A stretch of DNA of 64,000 nt from Nonomuraea sediminis (GTDB taxonomy: Bacteria; Actinomycetota; Actinomycetes; Streptosporangiales; Streptosporangiaceae): positions 620,001 to 684,000 of the forward strand of contig NZ_JAHDTI010000001.1 in the NCBI RefSeq assembly GCF_018531495.1, in the 5' to 3' direction. The translations under genes and the position numbers were made by a program. Positions 16,691 to 25,557 of the stretch are shown here, piece after piece; position 1 is the stretch's first letter, and each line of letters begins with the position of its first letter. The notes below the pieces were generated by a model. It did not search any database. It was not told the DNA's origin and worked only from the letters and a program-made list of their open reading frames with translations.

Positions 16691-16873
16691 GTGAGGGGGA
16701 GGCGGCACGTCTCTCCGGGCCGCGGGATCCACCACGACTACGACGAAAACGGACCCAGCGATAACGCTCGCCACCCAGTTCCTCGCCCCCGGCGCAACGC
16801 CGAGCTGATCAGCATGCAACTCCTGAGCACCCTGCTCCGCAGAGCGATCTCACAAAGGAGAACCGCAACGTGA
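16691..16873 (+). CDS. Small uncertain ORF coupled to the thymidylate-synthase-like gene
   Basis: A 60-codon frame from GTG at 16691 to a TGA that overlaps the next GTG start (GTGA at 16870). The coupling and the GAGAGG upstream favour translation. The sequence is basic, with a helical end (AELISMQLLSTLLRRAIS), and its codon bias is weak. No family is recognised. Confidence 0.3.
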   Translation: MRGRRHVSPGRGIHHDYDENGPSDNARHPVPRPRRNAELISMQLLSTLLRRAISQRRTAT

Positions 16874-17814
16874 CCACCATCTCCGGCGAGACCATCGCCG
16901 ACCTTTTCACCAGCGCCGTAACACTGGCCATGAAGGGACAGAAAGTCAGCCCGCGCGGAATGGCCACCCGTGAACTCCTGGACGTGCGGTTGCTCCTCAT
17001 ACAGCCCCGTGCCCGGCTTCTGCTCGCGCCGCCTAGCCGGGTGCTGAACACCGCCTTCGCTGTCGCTGAAAGTGTGTGGATTCTGTCAGGGTCTGACGAC
17101 CCCTGGATCTACGGGTTCAACAGCCGTCTACGACAGTACGCGGAGGACGACGGTATTTTGCGCGGCGCCTACGGACCGCGCATGCGCCGCTGGGACAGCC
17201 ACATCGACCAGCTCGCCCACGCCCTGGCCACCTTGCGCGGCGACCCCGACTCCCGACGCGCTGTCATCCAGCTCTACGACCCGGCCCGCGACGCTGGCGG
17301 GCACCGGGACGTGCCATGCACCCTCGGCTACCGCTTCCATCTGCGCCAGGGACGGTTGCACATGGTGACGACGATGCGCAGCAACGACCTGTGGACTGGC
17401 CTGCCGTACGACATGTTCGCCGCCACGATCCTGCATGAGCTGGTGGCTGGCTGGCTCGGTGTCGAGCTCGGAACTTACCGCCACCACGTCGACTCGCTGC
17501 ACCTGTACGAGCGCGACGTGGAGCAGGCGGAGGCCGTCCGGCCAAGCCCTCCGAGCGAGCCCCTTCCGTCGCTGGCCACGCCGTGGGAAGGATTTGACGA
17601 GCTTCTGGCCGCCGTCTGTGTGGGGCGCCCGGTCGGCCACCCCGGCTGGGACGCGATGGCCGCCGTGCTGGACAGTTACCAACAGTGGAAGCGCGACAAG
17701 CGCGACCTGGCCGTTAAGGCCGCCCGCGACATCGACGGGCCGCTCGGTGAAGGGTTACGCGCCTGGTACGCCACCCTGCCGAGCCGCTCTAACGCTGCGG
17801 CGGTGACCGAATGA
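16870..17814 (+). CDS. Thymidylate-synthase-fold pyrimidine nucleotide (hydroxy)methylase, predicted cytosine-specific
   Basis: 314 residues of the thymidylate synthase superfamily. The catalytic Cys is C150 in DVPCTLGYRF, where the His after the Cys in ThyA is replaced by Thr. R170 and S171 in MRSNDLWTGLPYD hold the phosphate and nucleotide, and H211 and Y213 are in DSLHLY. The residue matching E. coli N177, which reads uracil, is D181. The same Asn-to-Asp change is known from T4 dCMP hydroxymethylase and gives cytosine specificity. The enzyme probably adds hydroxymethyl from methylene-THF to CMP or dCMP, as MilA does in the mildiomycin pathway. GTG at 16870; its stop overlaps the carbamoyltransferase start. 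Confidence 0.85.
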   Translation: MTTISGETIADLFTSAVTLAMKGQKVSPRGMATRELLDVRLLLIQPRARLLLAPPSRVLNTAFAVAESVWILSGSDDPWIYGFNSRLRQYAEDDGILRGAYGPRMRRWDSHIDQLAHALATLRGDPDSRRAVIQLYDPARDAGGHRDVPCTLGYRFHLRQGRLHMVTTMRSNDLWTGLPYDMFAATILHELVAGWLGVELGTYRHHVDSLHLYERDVEQAEAVRPSPPSEPLPSLATPWEGFDELLAAVCVGRPVGHPGWDAMAAVLDSYQQWKRDKRDLAVKAARDIDGPLGEGLRAWYATLPSRSNAAAVTE

Positions 17815-19553
17815 GCCCGGTGCTGCGCGGTCCTGGCCGCGCCTCGCACGTCGTGCTGGGGCTGTGCTCCTACACCCACGACTCGGCCGCCGCCCTCCTG
17901 GTCGACGGCGCCCTGGTCGGGTTCGTCGAGGAAGAGCGTCTGTCACAGGTGAAGCACACCCGCGCTTACCCCAAGCAGTCCATCGCATGGCTGTTGGAGG
18001 AGGCCGGGCTCACGGCCGACCAGGTGAGCGCGGTCGCCTACAACTTCTACGGCCTGCGCTACCTGCCGCCAGCCGTGGGCGCACTGTCCCTGCTGGCCCA
18101 TCCCGCGAGCAGCGACCGCGCCTTACCCCGAGCGGCCAGCTTCGCCAAGGTCGCCATGCGCACCGTTCGCCGTGTCCGAGAGCTCGGCCAGCGCTTCCCG
18201 CGGGCCCGCGTCCGGCCGCTGCTGCATCACGACACCCACCAGATGTACGCCTTTGCCGCGTCCGGCTGGTCGAGCGCGGCAGTCCTGGTCGTGGACAGCC
18301 TCGGCGAGGCGCAGACCACCACCATCGCCGCCGGGCGCATGCTCCAGCCTGGCCGACCCGACCTGCAGCCGGTGCTCGCGCTGCATGACCCGGCCTCACT
18401 CGGCTACGCCTACGGCGCGGTCACCGAACATCTGGGCTGGCGGCGCGGCGACGAAGAGGGCACCGTGATGGCGCTGGCCGCGTTGGGGGACCCGACCCGC
18501 TTCCGCGGCCTGTTCGAGCGGGCGATCCCGATCACCGCGTCCGGGTTCGCGCTGCACCCGGCCTTCTTCGCCCCCCGGGTCCTGTCGTCGGCTTTTGCCC
18601 GGCTAACGCCGCGCTTCACCGCGCATACCTGCCCGCGCCGCAAGCCTCAGGAGCCGATCACCCAGGTCCACCAGGACCTGGCCTCCGCCCTGCAAGAGCG
18701 CACCGAGCAGGTGATGATGCACCTGGCCAAGCTGGCCAAGGTGCGCACGGGTGAGCGGCGTCTGTGCGTGGGCGGGGGCGTGGCCACCAACTGCGTCGCC
18801 ATCGGCAAGATCATCGAAGAGGGCGTGTTCGAGGAGGTTTTCGTGCCGCCCGCGCCGGGCGATGCGGGCACAGCTATCGGCGCTGCCGCGCTCGCCCATC
18901 TTCAGATGAGTCCGCGGCCGTTGTCGGGCATCGCCGGAGCCTGCTACCTCGGTCCCTCCTTCGACGTCCACCCGTTGGCCCTGACCGCCTGGCCGCAGCT
19001 CACCGAACATCCAGTGGACGGCGACGTTGCCGACTTTCTCGCCGCCCAGCTCGCCGAAGGCCGCATCGCCGGCCTGTTCCAGGGCCGTGTCGAGGCAGGC
19101 CCGCGCGCCCTGGGTAACCGTTCCATCCTCGCCTCCCCGCTGCGCGCGGGCGTAGTGGCACGGCTGAACGACACGGTGAAGTTCCGTGAGCCGTTCCGCC
19201 CGTTCGCACCCATGGTGCTGGCCGAGCGCGCCACCGACTACTTCACCCTCGGCCAGGACGCCCCGTTCATGTCGATGGCCTCGGGCGTGACCGAGCTCGC
19301 CCGCAAACAGATCCCCGCGGTCGTGCACGCCAACGGCACAGCACGCATGCAAACCGTCACCAAGGACGGCAACCCGTTCATGCACGCCGTCCTGACCGCG
19401 TTCGCCCGCCGTACTGGCGTCCCCGTCCTGATCAACACCTCGCTCAACGTCAAGGGGAAACCAATCTGCGGCACCCCAGCCATGGCGCTGGACTGCCTAG
19501 CCCAAAGCGGCCTGGACGCGCTGCTGCTGGAAGGCCGGTGGATCACCTCATGA
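17811..19553 (+). CDS. NodU/CmcH-family O-carbamoyltransferase
   Basis: 580 residues, the usual family length. The N-terminal Kae1-like part has H23-D24-S25 in YTHDSAAALL, then HHDTHQMYAFAASGW and the ATP-binding CVGGGVATNC. The C-terminal YrdC-like part has EAGPRALGNRSIL and the late LINTSLNVKGKPI. The enzyme transfers carbamoyl from carbamoyl phosphate, via carbamoyl-AMP, to a hydroxyl group. The hydroxymethyl made by the preceding enzyme, or a sugar hydroxyl, is a likely acceptor (inference). ATGA overlaps on both sides show tight coupling. PolO, TobZ and CmcH are known family members in antibiotic pathways. Confidence 0.95.
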   Translation: MSPVLRGPGRASHVVLGLCSYTHDSAAALLVDGALVGFVEEERLSQVKHTRAYPKQSIAWLLEEAGLTADQVSAVAYNFYGLRYLPPAVGALSLLAHPASSDRALPRAASFAKVAMRTVRRVRELGQRFPRARVRPLLHHDTHQMYAFAASGWSSAAVLVVDSLGEAQTTTIAAGRMLQPGRPDLQPVLALHDPASLGYAYGAVTEHLGWRRGDEEGTVMALAALGDPTRFRGLFERAIPITASGFALHPAFFAPRVLSSAFARLTPRFTAHTCPRRKPQEPITQVHQDLASALQERTEQVMMHLAKLAKVRTGERRLCVGGGVATNCVAIGKIIEEGVFEEVFVPPAPGDAGTAIGAAALAHLQMSPRPLSGIAGACYLGPSFDVHPLALTAWPQLTEHPVDGDVADFLAAQLAEGRIAGLFQGRVEAGPRALGNRSILASPLRAGVVARLNDTVKFREPFRPFAPMVLAERATDYFTLGQDAPFMSMASGVTELARKQIPAVVHANGTARMQTVTKDGNPFMHAVLTAFARRTGVPVLINTSLNVKGKPICGTPAMALDCLAQSGLDALLLEGRWITS

Positions 19554-20608
19554 GGATCGGCTACAGCTTCTGGGGATTCCTAGGGGCGGGCATCACCGAC
19601 ACCCCTGACGGTGGCCGCAGCCACCGCCGCCCCCTCATCGATGCCCTCATCGCCGCCGGTCACGACGTGGTCCTCCTTCAGCCCAACCGCGACCTGATCG
19701 AAGCCGGGGACGACCTCGACGGCCGCTACACCTTCGACTCGGGACTGCCCGATATCGACGTGCTGTTCGTCGAGTGGCGATGGGCCATCGCCGAACGCAA
19801 CACCACCGATTGCGGCACCGCCGGACACACCTGCGACCTGCATCGGCAGGCCGACCTGCTCCGCCATTACACCTACCAGGGCGGCCTGCCCACGATCATC
19901 TGGGACAAGGACCGGCAGCTCCCTGCCAACGATGCGCTGCGCCGACGCCGCGGCGTCGTGGTGTGCGAGGCCGCGCTCGCCCCCACGCCAGGGGCCCGCT
20001 CACTGCTGTTCCCGCTGGACGATGCGCTCCTGCGGGCGGCCGATCCATCGGCGCTGGCTGCCCAGGCACGGCCCTGCCCGCTCGCCTACGTCGGCAACCA
20101 GTACGACCGCGACGAAGCGTTCACCAGGTTCTTCGCCCCGGCGGCGGCTCGCGTGCCCCACCGGGTGGCCGGCAAGTGGTGCGAACCCAGCCGCTGGCCC
20201 CACGTCAACTTCATCGGCCGAGTCCCGTTCAACGAGGTCCACCAGATCTACGGCAGCACCCTGGCCACCGTGCTATTGCTGCCCGACCGGTACGCCGCGG
20301 CTGGGCAGATGACGCAGCGGATCTTCGAGGCGGTGCTGGCGGGATGCGTGCCGTTGGCCCCGGCCAACATCGCCCACGTGGAGGAGTTCCTGCCACCGCA
20401 GCTGATCGTCCAGAGCGCAGAAGACGTGATCCGCTGCCTGCATTGGCTGCACAAGATCGCGGGAAGTGGCGAGCACGCCGACCTGATCGCCACGTGTCTG
20501 GGACGGCTTGAGCTGTTCCTGCTCAGCCGTCAGTTCCGCGTTCTCCAAGCGACCCTGACAGAGCTCACCTCCAGCCACGCCGCCGTCCTGACCTGGAGAC
20601 GACGATGA
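19550..20608 (+). CDS. CgeB-like family 1-type glycosyltransferase
   Basis: 352 residues from the ATG that overlaps the carbamoyltransferase stop. The N-terminal Rossmann half has RRPLIDALIAAGHDVVLLQP. The C-terminal nucleotide-sugar half carries YVGNQYDRDEAF and QRIFEAVLAGCVPL, the E-x-A-G-C pattern shared with CgeB/YkvP glycosyltransferases. It should move a sugar from an NDP-sugar to the pathway intermediate. The nearby epimerase gene is a plausible source of the donor. No membrane segments are seen, so it acts in the cytoplasm. Confidence 0.8.
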   Translation: MRIGYSFWGFLGAGITDTPDGGRSHRRPLIDALIAAGHDVVLLQPNRDLIEAGDDLDGRYTFDSGLPDIDVLFVEWRWAIAERNTTDCGTAGHTCDLHRQADLLRHYTYQGGLPTIIWDKDRQLPANDALRRRRGVVVCEAALAPTPGARSLLFPLDDALLRAADPSALAAQARPCPLAYVGNQYDRDEAFTRFFAPAAARVPHRVAGKWCEPSRWPHVNFIGRVPFNEVHQIYGSTLATVLLLPDRYAAAGQMTQRIFEAVLAGCVPLAPANIAHVEEFLPPQLIVQSAEDVIRCLHWLHKIAGSGEHADLIATCLGRLELFLLSRQFRVLQATLTELTSSHAAVLTWRRR

Positions 20609-20662
20609 ACCTTTCACCCGCTCACCCGCAAGCAATCGACGCCCCCGCTATCGTGGAGCACC

Positions 20663-21178
20663 ATGCAGCAGATGAACCGGATCGCCATCGTCGGATCCGG
20701 AGGCAGCGGCAAATCCCACCTCGCCCGCGACCTGGCCAAGCTGCTGGACGCCCCCGTCACGCACCTGGACGCCGTGTTTTTCGACGACGAGTGGAACCCG
20801 CTGCCGCCCGAGAAGTTCGAGGCCGCGCAACGGGAGCTCGTCGCCGAGCCGCAGTGGGTCATCGACGGCAACTACAACTCCTCGCTGCACGTACGGCTGC
20901 AAGCCTGCGACACCGTGGTGATGATGGACGTCCCCACCTGGGCGGCACTGTGGGGCATCTTCTCCCGGCAAGCCCGGCACGGTGCTGGCCAGCACACCGC
21001 AGGTGTCTACAACCGCATCCACTGGGGCGTGATCACCTACGTGGCCACCTACCGACGGCGGATGCGCCCCAAGGTCCTGGCGAAGATCAACGAGTTCGCC
21101 TCCGGCAAGAACGTGGTGTTCCTGACCAGCCGCGCCCAGACGCGCCGCTGGCTGGAAAAGGTGGCCGCCAGCCGCTGA
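20663..21178 (+). CDS. P-loop NTPase, adenylate-kinase-like (FlaR/topology modulation type)
   Basis: 171 residues with Walker A GSGGSGKS at 11-18 and the LID-like region around RHGAGQHTAGVYNRIHWGVI. The stretch HLDAVFFDDEWNPLP is typical of the small AAA/FlaR-like kinases annotated as topology modulation proteins or shikimate/adenylate kinase-like. It may phosphorylate a nucleotide or other small molecule in the pathway. It starts 54 bases after the previous stop, so the operon is looser here. Confidence 0.8.
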   Translation: MQQMNRIAIVGSGGSGKSHLARDLAKLLDAPVTHLDAVFFDDEWNPLPPEKFEAAQRELVAEPQWVIDGNYNSSLHVRLQACDTVVMMDVPTWAALWGIFSRQARHGAGQHTAGVYNRIHWGVITYVATYRRRMRPKVLAKINEFASGKNVVFLTSRAQTRRWLEKVAASR

Positions 21179-21206
21179 GCGGTCGCCGCGGCCGCGTTGA
21201 CGGGCG

Positions 21207-22058
21207 GTGTCCATGACGCCGACCGGCAACGCCTTCACCGAACACGCGGCCGATCTGTACCGCGATGGTTCTAGGCTGGCCGCGCGCACCTCGGCATTGC
21301 ACCGGGCCAAGACGCACGGGCGGCCCGTCGCCGACGTTATCGCCGAGTTGGCCGCCAACCGGCTAGCCGTCCCGCAGCACGCTGTGGTCGCAGACATTGG
21401 CTGCGGACGCGGCACCAGCAGCCGTGTCCTGGCTGAACGACTTGGGCCGCAACTGCTGCTGTGTGTCGACGCCTCAGCGGCGATGCTCTCCGCCGCCCGC
21501 GCCCGCATCAGCGCCCGTACTCGCGGCACGCATACCACGGTGGTCTTCCTGCGCGCCGATTTCCACCACATGCCGCTCCCCGATGCGGCCTGCGACCTGG
21601 CCGTGGCCGCGTTCTGCCTCTACCACGCGGCCGACCCGCGCCCGGTCATCGACGAGATCGCCCGCACCCTCGCCCCGTGCGGCGCCGCCATCCTGGTCAC
21701 CAAATCCGCCGACAGCTACCGCGCGCTCGACTGTCTGGTGGCCGATGCAGGACTCGACGTCCACGCCACCGAGCGGCCGAGCCTGTACGCGGCAGCGCAC
21801 AGCGGCAACCTGGCCGACCTCACCGCGCCCTTCCTCCAGGTCGAGCGTGTTCAGCACGAGGAGCACCGCTTCGCCTTCACCGGCCTGGATCACGTCGCCG
21901 ACTACCTGGCAACCAGCCCCAAGTACGACCTGCCGCCCGGCCTGGCAGCCGATCCGGCCGCAATCGCCGCGGCGTTACACGCCGTCCTGCCTGATCGGCC
22001 GCTGGTGACCACCTCCACCATCACCTACCTGACCGCCACCCGAGGTGCACCGGCATGA
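21207..22058 (+). CDS. Class I SAM-dependent methyltransferase
   Basis: 283 residues. Motif I is VVADIGCGRGTSSRVLAE, followed by the acidic D in LCVDASAAML. PLPDAACDLAVAAFCLYHAADP and EIARTLAPCGAAIL match motifs II and III of Methyltransf_11/25 enzymes. It should methylate a nucleoside, sugar or amine intermediate in the cytoplasm. The start is GTG 21207 or ATG 21213; neither has a strong ribosome site. The next gene starts inside its stop (ATGA). Confidence 0.88.
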   Translation: MSMTPTGNAFTEHAADLYRDGSRLAARTSALHRAKTHGRPVADVIAELAANRLAVPQHAVVADIGCGRGTSSRVLAERLGPQLLLCVDASAAMLSAARARISARTRGTHTTVVFLRADFHHMPLPDAACDLAVAAFCLYHAADPRPVIDEIARTLAPCGAAILVTKSADSYRALDCLVADAGLDVHATERPSLYAAAHSGNLADLTAPFLQVERVQHEEHRFAFTGLDHVADYLATSPKYDLPPGLAADPAAIAAALHAVLPDRPLVTTSTITYLTATRGAPA

Positions 22059-22813
22059 CCACCTCCGACACGTTCGCCAAGCCGTACCGCACGAGCGAGG
22101 ACGTCCACCAGGCTGCCGCCCACCACGCCTGGCTCACCGAACACGCCCACCCGCTCCGGCAGCCGCCGATCACGGCCGTCCACGACGACCGCATCGACTT
22201 CGCCTTCATCCACGGCCGCCACACTCTCATCGCCGACCTGCTGACCGTCGCCACTGTCCTCGGCCGCGCCCACGCCGCCGCCTGGGCCAGCGACCTGCAC
22301 CGGGCCCGCCTCACCACACCGCACCCGCTTCCCAGCGGGCACGTCCTGGCCGACTTTGTCACCCCGCGGGTGGCCGCGCTGCGCCGCCGCCACCAAGCCG
22401 GGCTGGCCACCACGGAGCAACTGGCCGCCCTCGAACCGCTTCTGGAACCCGTCCCTGGCACCCCGGTCGCGTTCTACAAGGACACCAACCCGCGCAACGT
22501 GCTCATCACCGCCGCCGGCGAACCGGTAGCGGTGGACGTGGACGACCTCACCTTGGCTCCGTTTGGCTACGACCTGGCTAAGTTGCTGGTCACCTTGTCC
22601 ATGACGCACGGCCCGATCCCGGTTGGGTACTTCACTGCTGCCCTGGACTTCTACAACGAGTCGCTCAGCGAGATGAGCCTGGAGCCCGTCTCGCTGACCC
22701 AGTTTCTCGGCCATGCCGACCTGCATCACCTGCTCACCCTGCCCTACCTCGGTACGGGCGGCTACCGGCACCCATGGCCAACCGTCCGCCCCGCCCTGGA
22801 GGACTCACAATGA
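22055..22813 (+). CDS. Aminoglycoside phosphotransferase-fold protein
   Basis: 252 residues. The catalytic loop reads FYKDTNPRNVLI, with D143 as the likely base and N148 for Mg; AVDVDDLTLAPFGYDLAKLL then gives the DFG-like metal site (D161 or D163). The usual His before the Asp is Lys here, and the N-lobe is short with no clear ATP lysine, so activity may be altered. Such proteins phosphorylate hydroxyls of small molecules. It is coupled to both neighbours by ATGA overlaps. Together with the second APH-like gene at 23454 it suggests phospho-intermediates. Confidence 0.8.
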   Translation: MTTSDTFAKPYRTSEDVHQAAAHHAWLTEHAHPLRQPPITAVHDDRIDFAFIHGRHTLIADLLTVATVLGRAHAAAWASDLHRARLTTPHPLPSGHVLADFVTPRVAALRRRHQAGLATTEQLAALEPLLEPVPGTPVAFYKDTNPRNVLITAAGEPVAVDVDDLTLAPFGYDLAKLLVTLSMTHGPIPVGYFTAALDFYNESLSEMSLEPVSLTQFLGHADLHHLLTLPYLGTGGYRHPWPTVRPALEDSQ

Positions 22814-23457
22814 TCGTCACCGAGCTGACGTTCGCCCGGCACGGTCAGGCCCAGTGCAACGCCGATGGTGTCGTCGGCGGCCCCCGCACCTGCACCGGCT
22901 TGACCAACCTCGGCCACGAGCAGATGAAGCTGACCGCCGCACGGCTGGCTGCTGAACACGACGTCACCCCGTTCACCCACGTCTACGCGGGGCCGCGGCT
23001 GCGGCTGCGTGAAAGCGGTCGCGTCCTCGCCGACGCCCTCGATCTGCCGCTCATCATCAGCGACCTCCTGGACGGGCCGGTACATGGCGACGCGGACGGC
23101 AAACGCTGGCACGAAGTCAAGACCACCTTCCGGGGCGGGCCGCACGCGCACCCCGACCGGCCGTGGGCCCTCGGTTCCGACACCTGGAACGGCTATCTCA
23201 AGCGCGCGAGCACGGTACTCGCCGATCTGATCCGCAGCCATCACGGCGCGCGGGTGCTGTTCGCCGCCCATGGTGAAACCGTGCTGGCCGCCCACACCCT
23301 CCTGCTGAACCTCCGGCCGGGCCTGGCGGCCGGCTTCACCGTCGACCACGCCTCGATCACGCGCTGGCAGTTGCACAGCAACCGGTTCGACGACAAGCGG
23401 TGGATGCTGGACCGCCACAACGACACTGCCCACCTGACTATGGCGGGCACTCGATGA
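22810..23457 (+). CDS. Histidine phosphatase superfamily protein
   Basis: 215 residues from the ATG inside the previous stop; an in-frame start farther up would overlap more and has no ribosome site. The RHG motif gives nucleophile H11 in FARHGQAQCN, and the second catalytic His is H154 in FAAHGET. R62 or nearby in YAGPRLRLRES completes the phosphate pocket. The enzyme should hydrolyse a phosphate ester; in this operon it may remove the phosphate placed by the nearby kinases or from a nucleotide. The cytoplasm is the likely site, as no signal peptide is seen. Confidence 0.9.
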   Translation: MIVTELTFARHGQAQCNADGVVGGPRTCTGLTNLGHEQMKLTAARLAAEHDVTPFTHVYAGPRLRLRESGRVLADALDLPLIISDLLDGPVHGDADGKRWHEVKTTFRGGPHAHPDRPWALGSDTWNGYLKRASTVLADLIRSHHGARVLFAAHGETVLAAHTLLLNLRPGLAAGFTVDHASITRWQLHSNRFDDKRWMLDRHNDTAHLTMAGTR

Positions 23458-24296
23458 ATACAGTCGAAGACGACCTGCTCGCCGCCGCCCGCCGCCAGCT
23501 CGGCACCGTCGCACTCGTGCCGAACATCGGCCTGCCGCCACACCTGCGGCTCTTAGCCGCACCCGATGGCCAGCGCTACATGCTCAAGCGCCACAGCACT
23601 TCGGAGCGGTTCCGCGCCGAGACCCGCGCCTACACCACGTGGGTGCCGCAGCTGGGCGAACGCGCGCCCCACTTGATCAGCGCCGACCCCGAAACCCTGT
23701 CCCTACTGCTGACGGTTCTGCCGGGGCGACGCGCCACACAGCTCCCCGAGGGCTCACCTGCCGAACGACACGCTCACTACGCCGCTGGCCACACTCTCCG
23801 GCTGCTCCACCAGGCCCCGCCCGGCCCGCACCCGAGCACAGACGTCGCCGCCTACCTCGCCGAGCGCATGCGCTGGTGGGCAGCCCGCGCCCACCTGGCC
23901 ACCCTCATCTCCACCTCCGAACTACGCACCCTGCACACCTGGGCAGACACACTGGCCACCACCGCCCTCGACAGCACCATCTGCCACCTGGACTACCAGC
24001 CGCGTAACTGGATCCTCAGCTCGACCGGCGCACTGGCCGTCCTGGACTTCGAGCACACCCGCCTCGACGCCCGCATCCGCGACTTCGCACGGCTGGAACA
24101 CCGCCACTGGGGGCGAGACCCACGGCTGCGCGCGGCGTTCTTCGACGGCTACGGCCACCACCCCAACCCCGCCGAACAAGAACTGCTCAAACGCTTCGGC
24201 GCCCTGGAAGCCATCACCGCGCTGGTTCGCGGCCACGAATGCGGCGACCCGGAGCTCCTGGCCCACGGCCGCACCCTCCTCACCCACCTACGCTGA
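23454..24296 (+). CDS. Aminoglycoside phosphotransferase-fold kinase
   Basis: 280 residues. K45 in YMLKRHS is the likely ATP-binding lysine. The catalytic loop reads CHLDYQPRNWIL with D180 and N185, and VLDFEHTRLD supplies the Mg-binding D198. It therefore has all main APH/choline-kinase elements, unlike the paralogous-type protein at 22055. It should phosphorylate a hydroxyl of a sugar or nucleoside. ATG overlaps the phosphatase stop. Kinase and phosphatase side by side suggest a phosphorylated, masked intermediate. Confidence 0.87.
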   Translation: MNTVEDDLLAAARRQLGTVALVPNIGLPPHLRLLAAPDGQRYMLKRHSTSERFRAETRAYTTWVPQLGERAPHLISADPETLSLLLTVLPGRRATQLPEGSPAERHAHYAAGHTLRLLHQAPPGPHPSTDVAAYLAERMRWWAARAHLATLISTSELRTLHTWADTLATTALDSTICHLDYQPRNWILSSTGALAVLDFEHTRLDARIRDFARLEHRHWGRDPRLRAAFFDGYGHHPNPAEQELLKRFGALEAITALVRGHECGDPELLAHGRTLLTHLR

Positions 24297-24309
24297 TCCG
24301 GAGGATCCC

Positions 24310-25317
24310 ATGCACGCGACGGCCCACGCCGACACCCCGCCGCAGCTCCTGCTCCGGCGCGCGGTCGTCACCGGCGCCGCCGGATTCATCGGCTCCCACC
24401 TATGCCAGGCCCTGCTCTCCAGAGGCGTCAGCGTCATCGGCGTCGATCGGCGCGACCCTGACCAGCACCACGTCGCTGCCGCCAATCTCGCCGACATTCG
24501 CAACGAGCCCGGCTTCATCTTCGTCACCGGCGACCTTCGCACCTGCGCCATCGAACCGCTGCTGCCGGAGTCCGATGTTGTCTTTCACTTGGCGGGGATT
24601 CCCGGCGTCCACCCCTCCTGGGGAGCTGACTTCGACGACTACGTCGCCTCCAACATCAGCGCCACCCAGCGCCTCATGCACGCCACCACTCGACTCCGTA
24701 TCCCCCGCCTAGTGGTCGCTTCCTCCTCCAGCGTCTATGGCGCCACAGACGGCCGTCCCAGCGCGGAAACCGACCACCCTCGCCCCGCCTCACCGTACGC
24801 GGTCACCAAACTCGCCGAAGAGCAGCTCTGCCTCGCCCACGCCGCCCGCCCCGGCTGCGCCACTACCGTCGTGGCCTTGCGCTTCTTCACTGTCTACGGG
24901 CCCCGCCAGCGTGAGGACATGTTCATCCAGCGCGTGCTCACCGCAGCCACCACCGGCCAATCCGTGCGCATCTACGGAGACGGCAAACAACGCCGCGACT
25001 TCACCTACATAGACGACGCCGTCACCGCGACCATCGCAGCAGCCTCCACGCACGCCCACAATGCCGTGATCAACGTCGGAGCCGGGGGCGGAGCATGCCT
25101 CCTCGACGTCGTCGAACACGCCCGCGATCTCACACACCGCAAGATCAACATCAGCACAAGGAATGCCCGCAGCGGGGACGTGCCCACTACCTGCGCCGAC
25201 ATGTCCGCGGCTCGTCGTCTGCTGGGCTGGACCCCCAGCATCGACCTGCGTACAGGCATGGCATCTCAGTTGCACTGGCTCGCCTCCCGGCGAAGCGCAC
25301 TGTCCTCACTGGGATAG
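24310..25317 (+). CDS. NAD-dependent epimerase/dehydratase (UDP-sugar type)
   Basis: 335 residues of the extended SDR class. The NAD-binding motif GAAGFIG is at residues 22-28, the catalytic S near 138-140 in VASSSSVYG, and Y163/K167 in SPYAVTK. RFFTVYGPRQ and GDGKQRRDFTYIDD are typical of GalE/UDP-glucuronate epimerase-like proteins that bind NDP-sugars. It probably makes the donor for the CgeB-like glycosyltransferase. A clear GGAGG lies 7 bases before the ATG. It is the last gene of the operon, and a strong hairpin follows 190 bases later. Confidence 0.92.
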   Translation: MHATAHADTPPQLLLRRAVVTGAAGFIGSHLCQALLSRGVSVIGVDRRDPDQHHVAAANLADIRNEPGFIFVTGDLRTCAIEPLLPESDVVFHLAGIPGVHPSWGADFDDYVASNISATQRLMHATTRLRIPRLVVASSSSVYGATDGRPSAETDHPRPASPYAVTKLAEEQLCLAHAARPGCATTVVALRFFTVYGPRQREDMFIQRVLTAATTGQSVRIYGDGKQRRDFTYIDDAVTATIAAASTHAHNAVINVGAGGGACLLDVVEHARDLTHRKINISTRNARSGDVPTTCADMSAARRLLGWTPSIDLRTGMASQLHWLASRRSALSSLG

Positions 25318-25506
25318 GGGAATCAGCCCAGACGTGCCCTCTCCAAACCAGCGACACCACGAGATGATCAGCAACGGACCGGCCGTCGAGCTACCCGACT
25401 CTGCCGCAGCTTCCAGATGGGCCAAACGTGTCACGTGACATCGGCGGCACCGAGCGGCAGCTAAGGCGAGCATCCCTGGACTTCATAACGCGCGGAAACG
25501 CGGAAA

Positions 25507-25542
25507 GCGCCCCGCTCCTCCGCGATGGGAGGAGCGGGGCGC
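25507..25542. terminator. Bidirectional terminator between biosynthetic operon and prophage
   Basis: A perfect 15-bp stem pairs 25507-25521 with 25528-25542 around a 6-base loop. It lies between the convergent epimerase and holin genes and can stop transcripts from both sides. The 25318-25506 stretch before it has no gene; a prophage attachment site could lie here but none could be identified. Confidence 0.8.
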
Positions 25543-25557
25543 GCTCGTGTGCGGCTG

